Shown here: one piece after another, positions 7,956 through 16,673 of the stretch | Position numbering within the stretch: the first letter of the stretch is position 1 | Layout: each line of letters starts with the position of its first letter | DNA from: Burkholderia sp. H160 | GTDB taxonomy: Bacteria; Pseudomonadota; Gammaproteobacteria; Burkholderiales; Burkholderiaceae | DNA: 64,000 nt | Direction of reading: 5' to 3' | Assembly: GCA_000173575.1 (NCBI GenBank) | Contig: ABYL01000003.1 | Coordinates: 62,001-126,000 of the forward strand | The notes under the pieces: generated by a model | The model's input: the letters and a program-made list of their open reading frames with translations, nothing else | What the model was told of the DNA's origin: nothing | Databases searched by the model: none | Position numbers and translations under genes: made by a program

Positions 7956-8970
7956 TATCTGCTGATTGTCGTTTTACTTGACGCCATCTCCCTGGCGTCG
8001 TGTCCGCCCATTCCCGGAAGGCACGGTAGAACGAGTTTGTATCCTGGTATCCTAAGAGCCAAGCCACTTCCTGGATATCTAAAGCGGGGTCCGACAGCAG
8101 TTGCATGCCAAGCTCCTGGCGAGCATCGCCAAGGAGCGCACGGAACGTCGTGCCTTCCGCTGTGATCCGACGCTGCAAAGTGCGTTCGCTCATGCCGAGC
8201 TCGCGGCCGACACTGGCGATCTCGGGACGGCCGCTCGGCATAACCCGCTTGAGCACCGTTTTGATTTGCTCAACCAAGGTGCTTGCCGCTTCCAGTTCGC
8301 CCATCGCTTGCGCCAGCGCGGGCGCAAGCATATGCAAGAGCTCCGGGTTGTGATTGATAAACGGGCGGTCAAGATCGGCGGAAGCCAGAACGAACCGGTT
8401 TTGTGCCGCGCCGAAACGGATCGGGCAGTTGAAGTAGACGCCGTGGAAGTCCAGGACGGGGCCGGCCCGCTTGAACTCAACCGCGACGGGGGTTAGATTT
8501 TGGCCCGTTCCACGCCGTCCCAACTCAATTAGCATTGCAAAGCTGGCATCGACTGAGAGATCAGGCTCCGGCTCAGTGCCCGGCGGCCATTCGATCGTGA
8601 TTGAGACCCGGCCGTTCTTCTCGTCGCAATGGAGCTTATCGGGGCTGCAAAGCCGCTTGAATCGTATAACCCTCGCCAAACCATCGCGATAATTTTCGGC
8701 ATAGGTAGCGGCGAGGAACGCAAGCTTATGCGTTGCGGTGCTGGTGTCACGGACCATCTTGATGCCGAAGCTTGCATCACCTGACAGCGATTCGATGGCG
8801 CGCCAAATTGCGAAAAGCTGAGCGGTGCTGATGCTCGCCGCCGCATCGTGGCGGAGCATGACAGGAAGACCGGCCGCCCTCAGAACCGCCTCAGAACGCA
8901 GTCCTTGTAGCTCAACGGCTCGCCAGAAGGATTCTGGCACTTTGCAGCGGTCCCCACGAACATCTTTCAT
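7936..8970 (-). CDS. AraC-family regulator (OruR/ArgR-like arabinose-binding-type N-domain)
   Basis: A 344-residue regulator. The N-terminal 200 residues resemble the Arabinose_bd domain of OruR-type AraC proteins (ISTAQLFAIWRAIESLSGDASFGIKM, CPIRFGAAQNRFVL). The C-terminal 100 residues form the AraC double HTH (SVGRELGMSERTLQRRITAEGTTFRALLGDARQ is the first, IQEVAWLLGYQDTNSFYRAFREW the second, then TPGRWR). The start at 8970 has GAAGGGAAACTCG upstream. The C-terminal tail (QSADSGKHLG) derives from a duplicated segment. It is divergent from a glutathione S-transferase gene, its likely target. The effector is unknown. Confidence 0.85.
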   Translation of the reverse strand: MKDVRGDRCKVPESFWRAVELQGLRSEAVLRAAGLPVMLRHDAAASISTAQLFAIWRAIESLSGDASFGIKMVRDTSTATHKLAFLAATYAENYRDGLARVIRFKRLCSPDKLHCDEKNGRVSITIEWPPGTEPEPDLSVDASFAMLIELGRRGTGQNLTPVAVEFKRAGPVLDFHGVYFNCPIRFGAAQNRFVLASADLDRPFINHNPELLHMLAPALAQAMGELEAASTLVEQIKTVLKRVMPSGRPEIASVGRELGMSERTLQRRITAEGTTFRALLGDARQELGMQLLSDPALDIQEVAWLLGYQDTNSFYRAFREWADTTPGRWRQVKRQSADSGKHLG

Positions 8971-9279
8971 CGAGTTTCCCTTCGATGACGTCATCTGCAA
9001 TCAAGGGCTTCGACTGCCTGGTCACCGTCTACATCAAAGATTTTTGGCGAACGCGAAGGAACCCTTCGCTGCGCCCGCGCAGGATAGCGGAGGCCATCCG
9101 CTCAGCGAAGGATTTGATAGCAACTTTCGTCCGCAATCGGCGCAACGGATCGCACTGTATTCGCGATTGGCGTACTCCGCAAGTTATCTGGCGTGTCAAG
9201 TCAATGCGACCACGCGGCCATTGTTTTATCTTCGTCCTGTCATCCACGTAGCGGACGGAACGTCCAGAGGAGAGTAACT
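8971..9279. promoter_or_regulatory. divergent promoter region araC / GST
   Basis: About 310 bases between the two divergent starts. It has no convincing gene and must hold both promoters. I did not find a clear palindrome or an unambiguous -35/-10 pair. Confidence 0.35.
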
Positions 9280-10017
9280 ATGCAGGCGAGAGCGAGTAAC
9301 AAAGCAGAAGATCTGGTTCGGAGGAGTGGGACACCGCCACTGACGTTTTACACCAACCCCAACTCCCGGGGCCGCATTGTGCACTGGATGCTCGAAGAGG
9401 TAGGGTGCGAGTACGAAACGGTTGTGCTCGATTACGAGCGCTCCAGCGAGGCGGATCGATGGGGTGGCGCAGCGCTCGCGCGTTCGCACGGCATTCTCGA
9501 CGAGCGCAGTCGCTTTTTCACGGACGTGAACCCGATGGGCAAGGTGCCGGCGATTGTGCATGACGGCCGGGTAGTAACCGAGAGCGCGGCAATCTGCGCG
9601 TACCTGGCCGAAACCTTCCCGGACGCGGGGCTGGCGCCCACAGCGGAGGAGCGGGCTAATTATTACCGGTGGATGTTTTTCGCGGCGGGACCGGTCGAGC
9701 AGGCTGTCACCAACCATCGAGCCGGGTTCGTGCCGGCTGCGGAGCAGGAGTTCTTCTTCGGCCACGGCAGCTATGAGCGCACGGTGGACCAACTTGAACG
9801 CGCAGTGCGTTCAAGCACGTTCATTGCCGGAGAGCGATTCACTGCTGCCGACGTCTACGTCGGATCGCATATTGGCTGGGGTCTGGGGCTCGAGACGCTG
9901 CCCAAGCGTGACGCCTTCCTGGAGTATGTTGGCAGGGTTACACAGCGAGATGCCTTTCAAAGGGCTGTCGCCAAGGGTGAAGCGCTGCTGGCCCTTCCAA
10001 ATGGTTCACCGGTCTAG
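9280..10017 (+). CDS. glutathione S-transferase family protein
   Basis: A 245-residue cytosolic GST. The N-terminal thioredoxin-like domain begins with LTFYTNPNSRGRIVHWMLEEVG, where Asn/Ser/Arg positions correspond to the glutathione-activating region, followed by NPMGKVPAIVHDGRVVTESAAICAYLAE (cis-Pro and the E-S pair that binds glutathione). The C-terminal helical domain contains FIAGERFTAADVYVG, the usual N-capping motif. It conjugates or reduces electrophiles with glutathione; the substrate is unknown. The ATG at 9280 has AGAGGAGAG upstream and is preferred to the frame starting at 9193. It is divergent from the AraC gene. Confidence 0.85.
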   Translation: MQARASNKAEDLVRRSGTPPLTFYTNPNSRGRIVHWMLEEVGCEYETVVLDYERSSEADRWGGAALARSHGILDERSRFFTDVNPMGKVPAIVHDGRVVTESAAICAYLAETFPDAGLAPTAEERANYYRWMFFAAGPVEQAVTNHRAGFVPAAEQEFFFGHGSYERTVDQLERAVRSSTFIAGERFTAADVYVGSHIGWGLGLETLPKRDAFLEYVGRVTQRDAFQRAVAKGEALLALPNGSPV

Positions 10018-10239
10018 CCCTTACGCGCCGGACCATACTGACAGTGCGCCACGATGCGGGATTCTGGATAGATCGTTGACGAGTTGACCCAGGCAGTTCG
10101 CGAAGAAAGCTGGCAGCCACTGGTTGCGGCTTCAGATGACAGGGAACCGAAGACGAAAATCGCGTTCCCGATCTACAAGCCACACTCAATATGCCGCTGA
10201 CTCGCCGCGGAACTCTGCAAGTGGCCGCCTTCGTCGCCT

Positions 10240-10899
10240 TCAAAAGAAGATCTCATAGAAACCAACGCAAATAAGCAGAACGCCGCCGAGCACGCCGGCA
10301 AATCTTCCCATCCAGCGCACCCCCAATTTACCCAGGTAGATGCCGAGCCAGATGGTGATGATGCTGACGACAAAAACCGCCGCGGTCATTGCGTAGATAT
10401 TCAGGCCCAACATTCCGGCGCCGACGCCGTTGGGAATATTGTTGATGGTCAGGGCCAAGGCTAACGCCAAGGCCTCTTCCAGGTCGATATGACCGGAGAA
10501 GTCCCAGTCGGCAACAATCGGATTGTCGAGAATCTGGACGATATGGCGAAAACCGTATCTGGAACACCTTGTTTTGACGTTCGGTTCTGCTTGCCGAGGC
10601 TCCCGGACGCGGTGCATAACCCTTTCCTGGACGACTACCCAGAGCCCCGCCACGACGATGATGCCGCCCCCCAGTAAACCAGCCATTTCTTTACTTATGA
10701 AAAGGTAAACGCTTTGCCCGAGAATGATGGACAGAAAGGTACCGGTAGCAGTGACAACCGCGATTAGGAGGTTGGAGGCGATGGGGATGTTGATCTTCCT
10801 GACGCCGTAAGAGGTGCCCACACCGATATTGTCGAGATTGCTCGATACGGCAATCAACAGAATGGGCAAAATTGAAGTGTATAGGACGACTCGGTTCAT
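10240..10899 (-). CDS. MntP/YtaF-like membrane transporter
   Basis: A 219-residue integral membrane protein with about six hydrophobic segments in two related halves, each with a polar motif in a membrane helix: SSNLDNIGVGTSYGVRKI near residue 20 and LTINNIPNGVGAGMLGLN near residue 150. This is the pattern of the DUF204 family that includes MntP (manganese efflux) and YtaF. It probably exports a divalent cation, possibly Mn2+. The start at 10899 (MNRVVLYTS) follows AAAGAAG; a 40-residue upstream extension is rejected as basic and signal-free. It has no close operon partner, and no manganese riboswitch was recognised upstream. Confidence 0.7.
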   Translation of the reverse strand: MNRVVLYTSILPILLIAVSSNLDNIGVGTSYGVRKINIPIASNLLIAVVTATGTFLSIILGQSVYLFISKEMAGLLGGGIIVVAGLWVVVQERVMHRVREPRQAEPNVKTRCSRYGFRHIVQILDNPIVADWDFSGHIDLEEALALALALTINNIPNGVGAGMLGLNIYAMTAAVFVVSIITIWLGIYLGKLGVRWMGRFAGVLGGVLLICVGFYEIFF

Positions 10900-11427
10900 G
10901 TTTTGGCGCTTCTTTTGTAAAACCCGGCAATACTTTTCAATTTCAATGCCGGTCCTGCCCCGTTGGCGGATTGCGGGGCCACGATAAGGAAGATAACAGT
11001 GACCTTGCCCTCGTTCCACACGTTCTTTCGCAACGACCGCATCCGGCGCTGCGCCATCAAGGATTCTCGTTCGAGGACATGGCTACCTCATCCGGCTTTG
11101 CGACGAATCCGCGCTTGAACGGGGAATTCTATGGGCACCGCCTCGCGCTCTATCGCACAACCGTGCCCCATGCGGGTTTCGGCATTCTTCGCTCGTTGAT
11201 GTCGACGATGAAGCGCCGTGCGTCTATCTACAAGAAGCGCATTCACCAGAGCAGTAATCCGGGTCACCCCGACTACGATGCTCTGGCGACCAACGAAGCC
11301 GCTGCGCGACGCTGTCGCGGGCGGAATCGCTATCAGTACGTTGAGCTGGAGCACAGGCGAAAAGCGCGAACCAGTGAAGGTAGTAGAACTCGGGCTGAAA
11401 AGCCACCCCATGTTTGTTGCCGATAAC
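10900..11427. other. gene-poor stretch between mntP-like gene and rcoM terminator
   Basis: About 530 bases. Frames exist on both strands, but none has a convincing ribosome site or recognisable domain. A plus-strand frame ending near 11481 has protein-like segments (for example KVVELGLKSHPMFVADNK) that might be the tail of a decayed gene. GCCCCG/CGGGGC arms near 10958-10980 could form a small hairpin. Confidence 0.35.
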
Positions 11428-11464
11428 AAAAAAACGACAGCCACCTCAACGCTGTGGCCGTCGT
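11428..11464 (-). terminator. intrinsic terminator of rcoM
   Basis: Read on the minus strand, an 11-bp stem (ACGACGGCCAC / GTGGCTGTCGT, one mismatch) with a 9-base loop is followed by seven T residues. It lies about 120 bases downstream of the rcoM stop, with no gene between, and is oriented to end rcoM transcription. Confidence 0.75.
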
Positions 11465-11544
11465 CGTTCCTGCGGCTGTGACATCAGTCAGCTAACGTCA
11501 TGTGAGCGTTCGGAGCCCATCCATCATCAATAAATGTCTCAGTG

Positions 11545-11564
11545 GATGCTTCCCAAAATCTCAC
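11545..11564 (-). repeat. IS-end-like sequence, copy 2
   Basis: The reverse complement, GTGAGATTTTGGGAAGCATC, matches 17 of 20 bases of 29-48 and lies in the opposite orientation. It is followed on the minus strand by a further TGAGACATT. It sits between the rcoM stop and its terminator. Confidence 0.35.
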
Positions 11565-11583
11565 GTTATGGTTCCCACTACAC

Positions 11584-12387
11584 TCACACCACGCCAAGCA
11601 GTTCCTTCAGTTGCGCCGTTTTCGACCGGCTGACCGGCACCTGGCTTTGTTCCGCGTCGTCCATCACCAGATTGACGCTTTCGTCGAGCTTCACCAGCTC
11701 GACCGCGTACTGAAGGCTCACGATGTGGCTGCGATGAACCCGCAGGTAGGTGCTGCTGTCGAGGCGCAGTTCGAGATCGGCCAGCGAGAGATTCGACAGA
11801 TAGCGCTCGTCTCTCGTGACGATCGTCGTGTAGTGACCGTCGCCCTGGAATCGCACGATGTCCTTAAGATCGATCAGAATCACGCGATTCTTCCGGTACA
11901 CGGGAATTTTGAACAGGCGGCGCGGCAAAGCCGCGTGGCTGCCCGCAGACGGGCTGGACGGCTCGGTGGTCAGGTCGGTGACGTCGTAGAAGATCATGCA
12001 GGTGCCACTGGCGCCCCCGGCACCTGTCATTTTGGATACCTTGAGCATCAGGATCCGGTCGGGAATGTTGATCATCATCGCCACCGGCGGCGGTGACCTG
12101 ACCGGACAACCGCCCGGGTCCTTCGACTGCAGCAAAAAGCGAAGTTTGTCGCGGCTCTTCTCCGGGTGCAACTGCACGACGTCGATGCCGAACAGATCGT
12201 CTTGCCTCACGCCTAGCGATTGCTCGCCGGCCGGCCCCAGAATTTGCAACGCGACGTCGTTGAACGCTGTCACCCGGCCCTGTGGATCGAGCCAGACAAT
12301 GCCCGGATTGAACTGCTCGAGCTTGTGCTGGAACGTCTCCGCGCGGCGCTCGCGCACCAGCGCGGCCGTGGGCTCAGAAGGTTTCAC
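11584..12387 (-). CDS. rcoM: CO-sensing heme PAS-LytTR regulator RcoM
   Basis: A 267-residue single-component transcription factor. Residues 20-145 form a PAS domain that contains His74 (VVQLHPEK), Cys94 (GGCPVR) and Met104 (VAMMIN), the positions known as heme ligands in Burkholderia xenovorans RcoM-2: His/Cys in the ferric state, and His/Met in the ferrous state with CO displacing Met. Residues 160-267 form a LytTR DNA-binding domain (IVRFQGDGHYTTIVTRD, LRVHRSHIVSLQYAV). It should activate the divergent cox operon when CO is present. The ATG is followed by MKPSEPTAALVRERRAETF, collinear with RcoM-2. A strong intrinsic terminator lies downstream. Confidence 0.93.
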   Translation of the reverse strand: MKPSEPTAALVRERRAETFQHKLEQFNPGIVWLDPQGRVTAFNDVALQILGPAGEQSLGVRQDDLFGIDVVQLHPEKSRDKLRFLLQSKDPGGCPVRSPPPVAMMINIPDRILMLKVSKMTGAGGASGTCMIFYDVTDLTTEPSSPSAGSHAALPRRLFKIPVYRKNRVILIDLKDIVRFQGDGHYTTIVTRDERYLSNLSLADLELRLDSSTYLRVHRSHIVSLQYAVELVKLDESVNLVMDDAEQSQVPVSRSKTAQLKELLGVV

Positions 12388-12745
12388 GTAGCGTCTCCTG
12401 TCTTCATGGGCTGTTCACGCTCTGTGGTCGAGGGACTTTCCGGGTAAGCCTGTGCCGATTTTCGCGCAAATTTCCCGGTCGTTCACGCAGGTAAACCCGT
12501 CGTTCGGGCAAACGGCATGGGAATGTCGCCGCGCGCGTCGAAATAGTCCCGCCTGGCGCGCGCGTGAAGGATCGCGCGAGGGCCGGATCGTCCGCGAGCG
12601 CCGGGTTTCATGTACGTTTTCCGGTGGTTGGCGCACGCGAACTACCGTTCGGGAAATCGCGTTGAATTGCTGCATTGCATTGTGAAATCCTTGATTGCGT
12701 CGATGAAGCGCCCGATCGCAGGCGCACGACGACAAGGAGGCCAGT
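12388..12745. promoter_or_regulatory. rcoM-coxM divergent control region
   Basis: A 358-base region between the divergent starts, without a gene. It contains a phased series of TTCnnG hexamers (12461-12508), another TTCGGG at 12648 and a strong AAGGAGG ribosome site five bases before the coxM GTG. I could not place a convincing -35/-10 pair for cox. Confidence 0.6.
12461..12508 (+). promoter_or_regulatory. predicted RcoM binding array
   Basis: TTCGCG (12461), TTCCCG (12472), TTCACG (12482) and TTCGGG (12503) are spaced 11, 10 and 21 bases, so they fall on one face of the helix. The last two lie in the longer direct repeat GTCGTTC at 21-base period. RcoM of B. xenovorans is reported to bind direct TTnnnG repeats, and LytTR domains generally bind direct repeats two turns apart. 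Assignment is by motif and context. Confidence 0.6.
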
Positions 12746-13612
12746 GTGATCCCTCGACCATTCGAATACCACGCTCCCAAAACCTTGCCGGAAGCCATCG
12801 CGCTGCTCAATGAGTATGGCGAGCGGGCGAAGGTGCTGGCCGGCGGCCACAGTCTGCTGCCGATGATGAAGCTGCGTTTCGCCGATCCCGGTCATCTGAT
12901 CGATCTGGGCAAGCTGGCGGAACTCAAAGGCATTCGCGAAGCCGACGGCGAGATCCGCATCGGCGCGATGACGACAGAGAACGAATTGATCTGGTCGGAA
13001 CTGTTGCAGACAAAGTGTCCGCTGATCGTGGAGGGCGCCCGGCAGATTTCCGATCCTCAGGTGCGTTACCGCGGCACGCTCGGTGGCGACCTGTCACATG
13101 CCGATCCGGGCAACGACCACCCCGCGCTGATGATGGTGCTCGACGCTTCGTTCGTGCTGGCGGGCGAACACGGCGTGCGCATCGTGTCGGCCGACGACTT
13201 CTATCTCGGCACTTACGCGACGCTGCTCGAACCCGGCGAAATCATGACGGAAATCCGCATCCCGACGCCGCCGACGGGCACCGGCTATTGCTACGCGAAG
13301 CTCAAGCGCAAGACCGGCGACTTCGCCACGGCGGCCACGGCCGTGACGCTGCGCGCAAGCGGTGGAACAGTCAGCGCCGTGCGGATTGCGCTGACGAACG
13401 TCGCCGACAAGGCCATCCGCGCGCGTGATGCGGAGCAGTACCTGCAGGGCAAGCCGCTCGATGAGCCGGCGCTCGCCGAAGCCGCCCGGCTGGCGATGGG
13501 AGTCTGCGCGCCGGTCGCCGATCTGCGCGGCGACATCGACTACAAGACGGCGATGGCGGGCGAGATGACGCGCCGGGCCCTGATGACCGCTTACGCGCGG
13601 GCGGCATACTGA
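12746..13612 (+). CDS. coxM: aerobic CO dehydrogenase medium subunit CoxM (FAD)
   Basis: A 288-residue flavoprotein subunit of the Mo-Cu CO dehydrogenase, the same length as Oligotropha CoxM. It carries the two FAD pyrophosphate-binding motifs AGGHS (residues 32-36) and TLGG (111-114) of the vanillyl-alcohol-oxidase fold, followed by the CO_deh_flav_C domain. It passes electrons from the iron-sulfur subunit to the respiratory chain. The start is a GTG at 12746 behind a strong AAGGAGG. It is first in the coxMSL order that marks form I enzymes. Divergent rcoM is the likely activator. Confidence 0.92.
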   Translation: MIPRPFEYHAPKTLPEAIALLNEYGERAKVLAGGHSLLPMMKLRFADPGHLIDLGKLAELKGIREADGEIRIGAMTTENELIWSELLQTKCPLIVEGARQISDPQVRYRGTLGGDLSHADPGNDHPALMMVLDASFVLAGEHGVRIVSADDFYLGTYATLLEPGEIMTEIRIPTPPTGTGYCYAKLKRKTGDFATAATAVTLRASGGTVSAVRIALTNVADKAIRARDAEQYLQGKPLDEPALAEAARLAMGVCAPVADLRGDIDYKTAMAGEMTRRALMTAYARAAY

Positions 13613-13635
13613 AATCTGTTCCTGGAGACAGCGAG

Positions 13636-14157
13636 ATGACCAACAAAACCGTCGTGTCGTTCAACCTGAACGGTACGCAAACCGATGTGATCGTCGAGCC
13701 GCGCGAGCTGCTGATTCATACGCTGCGCGAAAAGTGTTTGCACACCGGACCGCATATCGGCTGCGAGACATCGCATTGCGGCGCCTGCACGGTCGATTTC
13801 AACGGCATGTCGGTCAAGTCCTGCACGTTGCTGACGGTGCAGGCGGAAGGCGCCGAGGTGCTGACCGTCGAAGGCCTCGCCCAAGGCGGCGAACTGCATG
13901 CGCTGCAGGAAGGCTTCATGCAGGAGCATGGGCTGCAATGCGGCTTCTGTACGCCGGGCATGCTGATGCGTGCTTATCGGCTGTTGCGGGAAAACCCCTC
14001 GCCGAGCGACGAAGAGATCCGCTACTGGATGGCGGGCAATCTATGCCGCTGTACGGGCTATCAGAACATCGTGAAGGCGGTGCAATACGCGGCGCGCAAG
14101 CTGCGAGGCGAAGCGGTGGAAACATCGCATCCGTTGATGACAGCGGATACCCACTGA
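13636..14157 (+). CDS. coxS: aerobic CO dehydrogenase small subunit CoxS (2 x [2Fe-2S])
   Basis: A 173-residue iron-sulfur subunit. The plant-type ferredoxin cluster is bound by Cys43, Cys48, Cys51 and Cys63 (CETSHCGAC and KSC). The second cluster is bound by Cys102, Cys105, Cys137 and Cys139 (CGFCTPG and CRCTGYQ). It transfers electrons from the molybdenum site of CoxL to the FAD of CoxM. It lies 23 bases after coxM and 16 before coxL, with a GGAGA ribosome site. All eight cysteines are present, so the subunit looks functional. Confidence 0.93.
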   Translation: MTNKTVVSFNLNGTQTDVIVEPRELLIHTLREKCLHTGPHIGCETSHCGACTVDFNGMSVKSCTLLTVQAEGAEVLTVEGLAQGGELHALQEGFMQEHGLQCGFCTPGMLMRAYRLLRENPSPSDEEIRYWMAGNLCRCTGYQNIVKAVQYAARKLRGEAVETSHPLMTADTH

Positions 14158-14173
14158 CGACCGGGAGAACGTG

Positions 14174-16585
14174 ATGGGCAATCTCGACAGCAATCTCGAT
14201 CGTCTCGCCGCGCTGGAGGGCATGGGCTGCTCGCGCAAACGCCGCGAGGATCCGCGCTTCATCCAGGGCAAGGGCACCTACGTCGATGACGTGAAGATGC
14301 CGGGCATGCTGTTCGGCGTGATGGTGCGCAGTCCTTATGCGCATGCGCGCGTGAAGCGCATCGACAAGTCCCGCGCGCTCGCGCATCCGGGCGTGCACGC
14401 GGTTTTGACCGCGGACGACCTGAAGCCGCTCAAGCTGCACTGGATGCCGACGCTCGCTGGCGACGTGCAAGCCGTGCTGGCCGACACGAAGGTCTGCTTC
14501 CAGAATCAGGAAGTCGCGTTCGTCGTCGCCGACGACCGCTATGTGGCCGCGGACGCCGCGGAACTGGTGGACGTCGAGTATGAGGAATTGCCGGCGGTGA
14601 TCGATCCGCTGGCGGCGCTCGCCGCCGATGCACCGGTCATTCGTGAGGACATTCAGGACAAGCAGGCCGGCGCGCATGGCGCGCGCAAGCATCCGAACCA
14701 CATCTTCACCTGGCAGATGGGCGACCGGGACAAGACCGACCGCGTGTTCGACAACGCGGAGGTCACGGTCGAGCAGGCCATGCTGTACCCGCGCGTGCAT
14801 CCGTGCCCGCTCGAAACCTGCGGCTGCGTCGCGTCGTTCGACAAGGCGCGCGGCGATCTGACGGTCTATATCACGTCGCAGGCGCCGCACGTCGTGCGCA
14901 CGGTGGTGGGTTTGCTCTCGACGATCCCCGAATCGAAGATCCGCATCATCTCGCCGGATATCGGCGGCGGCTTCGGTAACAAGGTCGGCGTGTATCCGGG
15001 CTACGTGACGTCGATCGTCGCGTCGATCGTGCTGGGGCGGCCGGTCAAGTGGATCGAGTCACGTGCCGAGAACCTCAGCAGCACCACATTTGCGCGCGAC
15101 TATCACATGACCGGCGAACTCGCGGCGGATCGCGACGGCCATATCAAGGCGCTGCGCGTGCATGTGACCGCGGACCACGGCGCGTTCGACGCATGCGCCG
15201 ACCCGACCCGATGGCCGGCGGGCATGTTCCATGTCTGTACGGGCTCCTATGCGATTCCGAATGCGTTCGTGTCGGTCGATGGTGTCTATACCAACAAGTT
15301 TCCGGGTGGCGTCGCGTACCGATGTTCGTTCAGGGTCACGGAGGCGGTCTATCTGATCGAGCGGATGGTCGACGTGCTGGCGCAAAAGCTCGGCATCGAC
15401 AAGGCCGAAATCCGTCTGCGCAACTTCATCCGCAAGGAGCAGTTTCCATACACGACGCCGCTAGGGCTCGAATACGATTCGGGCGATTACGAACCGGCAC
15501 TGAAGAAAGTGCTCGCCGCCGTCGACTATCCGGCGCTGCGTGCCGAGCAGGCCGCGCGGCGCGCTGACCCGAACGCCGAATGGCTGATGGGCATCGGTGT
15601 CGTGAACTTTACGGAGATCGTCGGCGCCGGGCCGTCGAAGATGTGCGACATCCTCGGCGTCGGCATGTTCGACTCGTGCGAAATCCGCGTGCACCCTGAC
15701 GGCTCCGCGGTCGCGCGCATGGGCACGATCACGCAAGGCCAGGGCCACCAGACCACGTACGCGCAGATCATCGCGTCCGAGGCCGGCATTCCGGCGTCGG
15801 TGATTACCGTGGAAGAGGGCGACACGTCGACCGCGCCCTATGGGCTCGGTACCTACGGCTCGCGTTCGACGCCGGTCGCGGGCGCCGCGGTCGCGCGCGC
15901 GTCGCGCAAGATTCGCGAGAAGGCCCGGCACATCGCCGCGCATCTTCTCGAAGCGAGCCCCGGCGACGTCGAGTTCGATCTCGACCGCTTCGTGCTCAAA
16001 GGCTCGCCCGGCCAGTTCAAGACCGTCAAGGAAGTCGCGTGGGCGGCGTATAACAACGTGCCCGAGGGGATGGAAATGGGGCTGGAGGCAGTCGACTATT
16101 ACGACCCGCCCAACTTCACGTTCCCGTTCGGCGCGTACCTGTGCGTGCTGGAGGTGAATCGCTATACCGGCGAAACGAAGGTGCGCCGCTTCTATGCGCT
16201 CGACGATTGCGGTACGCGAATCAATCCGATGATCATCGAAGGGCAGATCCACGGCGGCCTGACCGAGGGATTTGCGGTCGCGCTGGGTCAGGAGCTGCCC
16301 TATGACGAATCCGGCAATCTGCTGGGCGGCACGCTGCTCGATTACTTCGTGCCGACGGCGGTCGAGACGCCGCACTGGGAGACCGACTTCACTGTGACGC
16401 CGTCACCGCACCATCCGATCGGCGCAAAAGGGGTGGCGGAGTCGCCGCACGTCGGCTCCATTCCGTGCTTTACGGCCGCCATGGTCGATGCGTTCGCCCA
16501 TCTGGGCGTCACGCATATGAACATGCCGCACAACGCGTATCGCGTCTGGCAGCAATGCCGCGAGTTGGGCCTCACGCGGCAGTGA
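14174..16585 (+). CDS. coxL: form I aerobic CO dehydrogenase large subunit CoxL (Mo-Cu)
   Basis: An 803-residue catalytic subunit that oxidises CO with water to CO2 at a Mo-S-Cu centre with molybdopterin cytosine dinucleotide. The diagnostic form I active-site loop AYRCSFR is at residues 381-387, with Cys384 as the copper ligand. Form II homologues have a different motif (AYRGAGR). Other signatures are PDIGGGFGNK (261-270) and the C-terminal GAKGVAES segment holding the catalytic glutamate. Start: ATG at 14174, with GGGAGA upstream; a GTG at 14171 is also possible. The true form I motif together with RcoM means this is a genuine CO oxidation system and not a general hydroxylase. Confidence 0.94.
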   Translation: MGNLDSNLDRLAALEGMGCSRKRREDPRFIQGKGTYVDDVKMPGMLFGVMVRSPYAHARVKRIDKSRALAHPGVHAVLTADDLKPLKLHWMPTLAGDVQAVLADTKVCFQNQEVAFVVADDRYVAADAAELVDVEYEELPAVIDPLAALAADAPVIREDIQDKQAGAHGARKHPNHIFTWQMGDRDKTDRVFDNAEVTVEQAMLYPRVHPCPLETCGCVASFDKARGDLTVYITSQAPHVVRTVVGLLSTIPESKIRIISPDIGGGFGNKVGVYPGYVTSIVASIVLGRPVKWIESRAENLSSTTFARDYHMTGELAADRDGHIKALRVHVTADHGAFDACADPTRWPAGMFHVCTGSYAIPNAFVSVDGVYTNKFPGGVAYRCSFRVTEAVYLIERMVDVLAQKLGIDKAEIRLRNFIRKEQFPYTTPLGLEYDSGDYEPALKKVLAAVDYPALRAEQAARRADPNAEWLMGIGVVNFTEIVGAGPSKMCDILGVGMFDSCEIRVHPDGSAVARMGTITQGQGHQTTYAQIIASEAGIPASVITVEEGDTSTAPYGLGTYGSRSTPVAGAAVARASRKIREKARHIAAHLLEASPGDVEFDLDRFVLKGSPGQFKTVKEVAWAAYNNVPEGMEMGLEAVDYYDPPNFTFPFGAYLCVLEVNRYTGETKVRRFYALDDCGTRINPMIIEGQIHGGLTEGFAVALGQELPYDESGNLLGGTLLDYFVPTAVETPHWETDFTVTPSPHHPIGAKGVAESPHVGSIPCFTAAMVDAFAHLGVTHMNMPHNAYRVWQQCRELGLTRQ

Positions 16586-16673
16586 TCGCGACACGCAGCG
16601 GCGACGCCAGGGTCGCGGTGCTGAAGGCCGGCACCGCTGCGGGCGCACGCACATACATGCAATGGGTGCTTCG

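Noticed and set aside
11088-11444. 118-codon minus-strand frame next to the rcoM terminator
   Set aside because: It runs into the terminator hairpin and has no domain. The plus-strand frame here is equally unsupported.
14174-16585. Reading coxL as a form II (generic hydroxylase) subunit
   Set aside because: The active-site loop is AYRCSFR, the form I motif, and the M-S-L gene order and RcoM neighbour agree.
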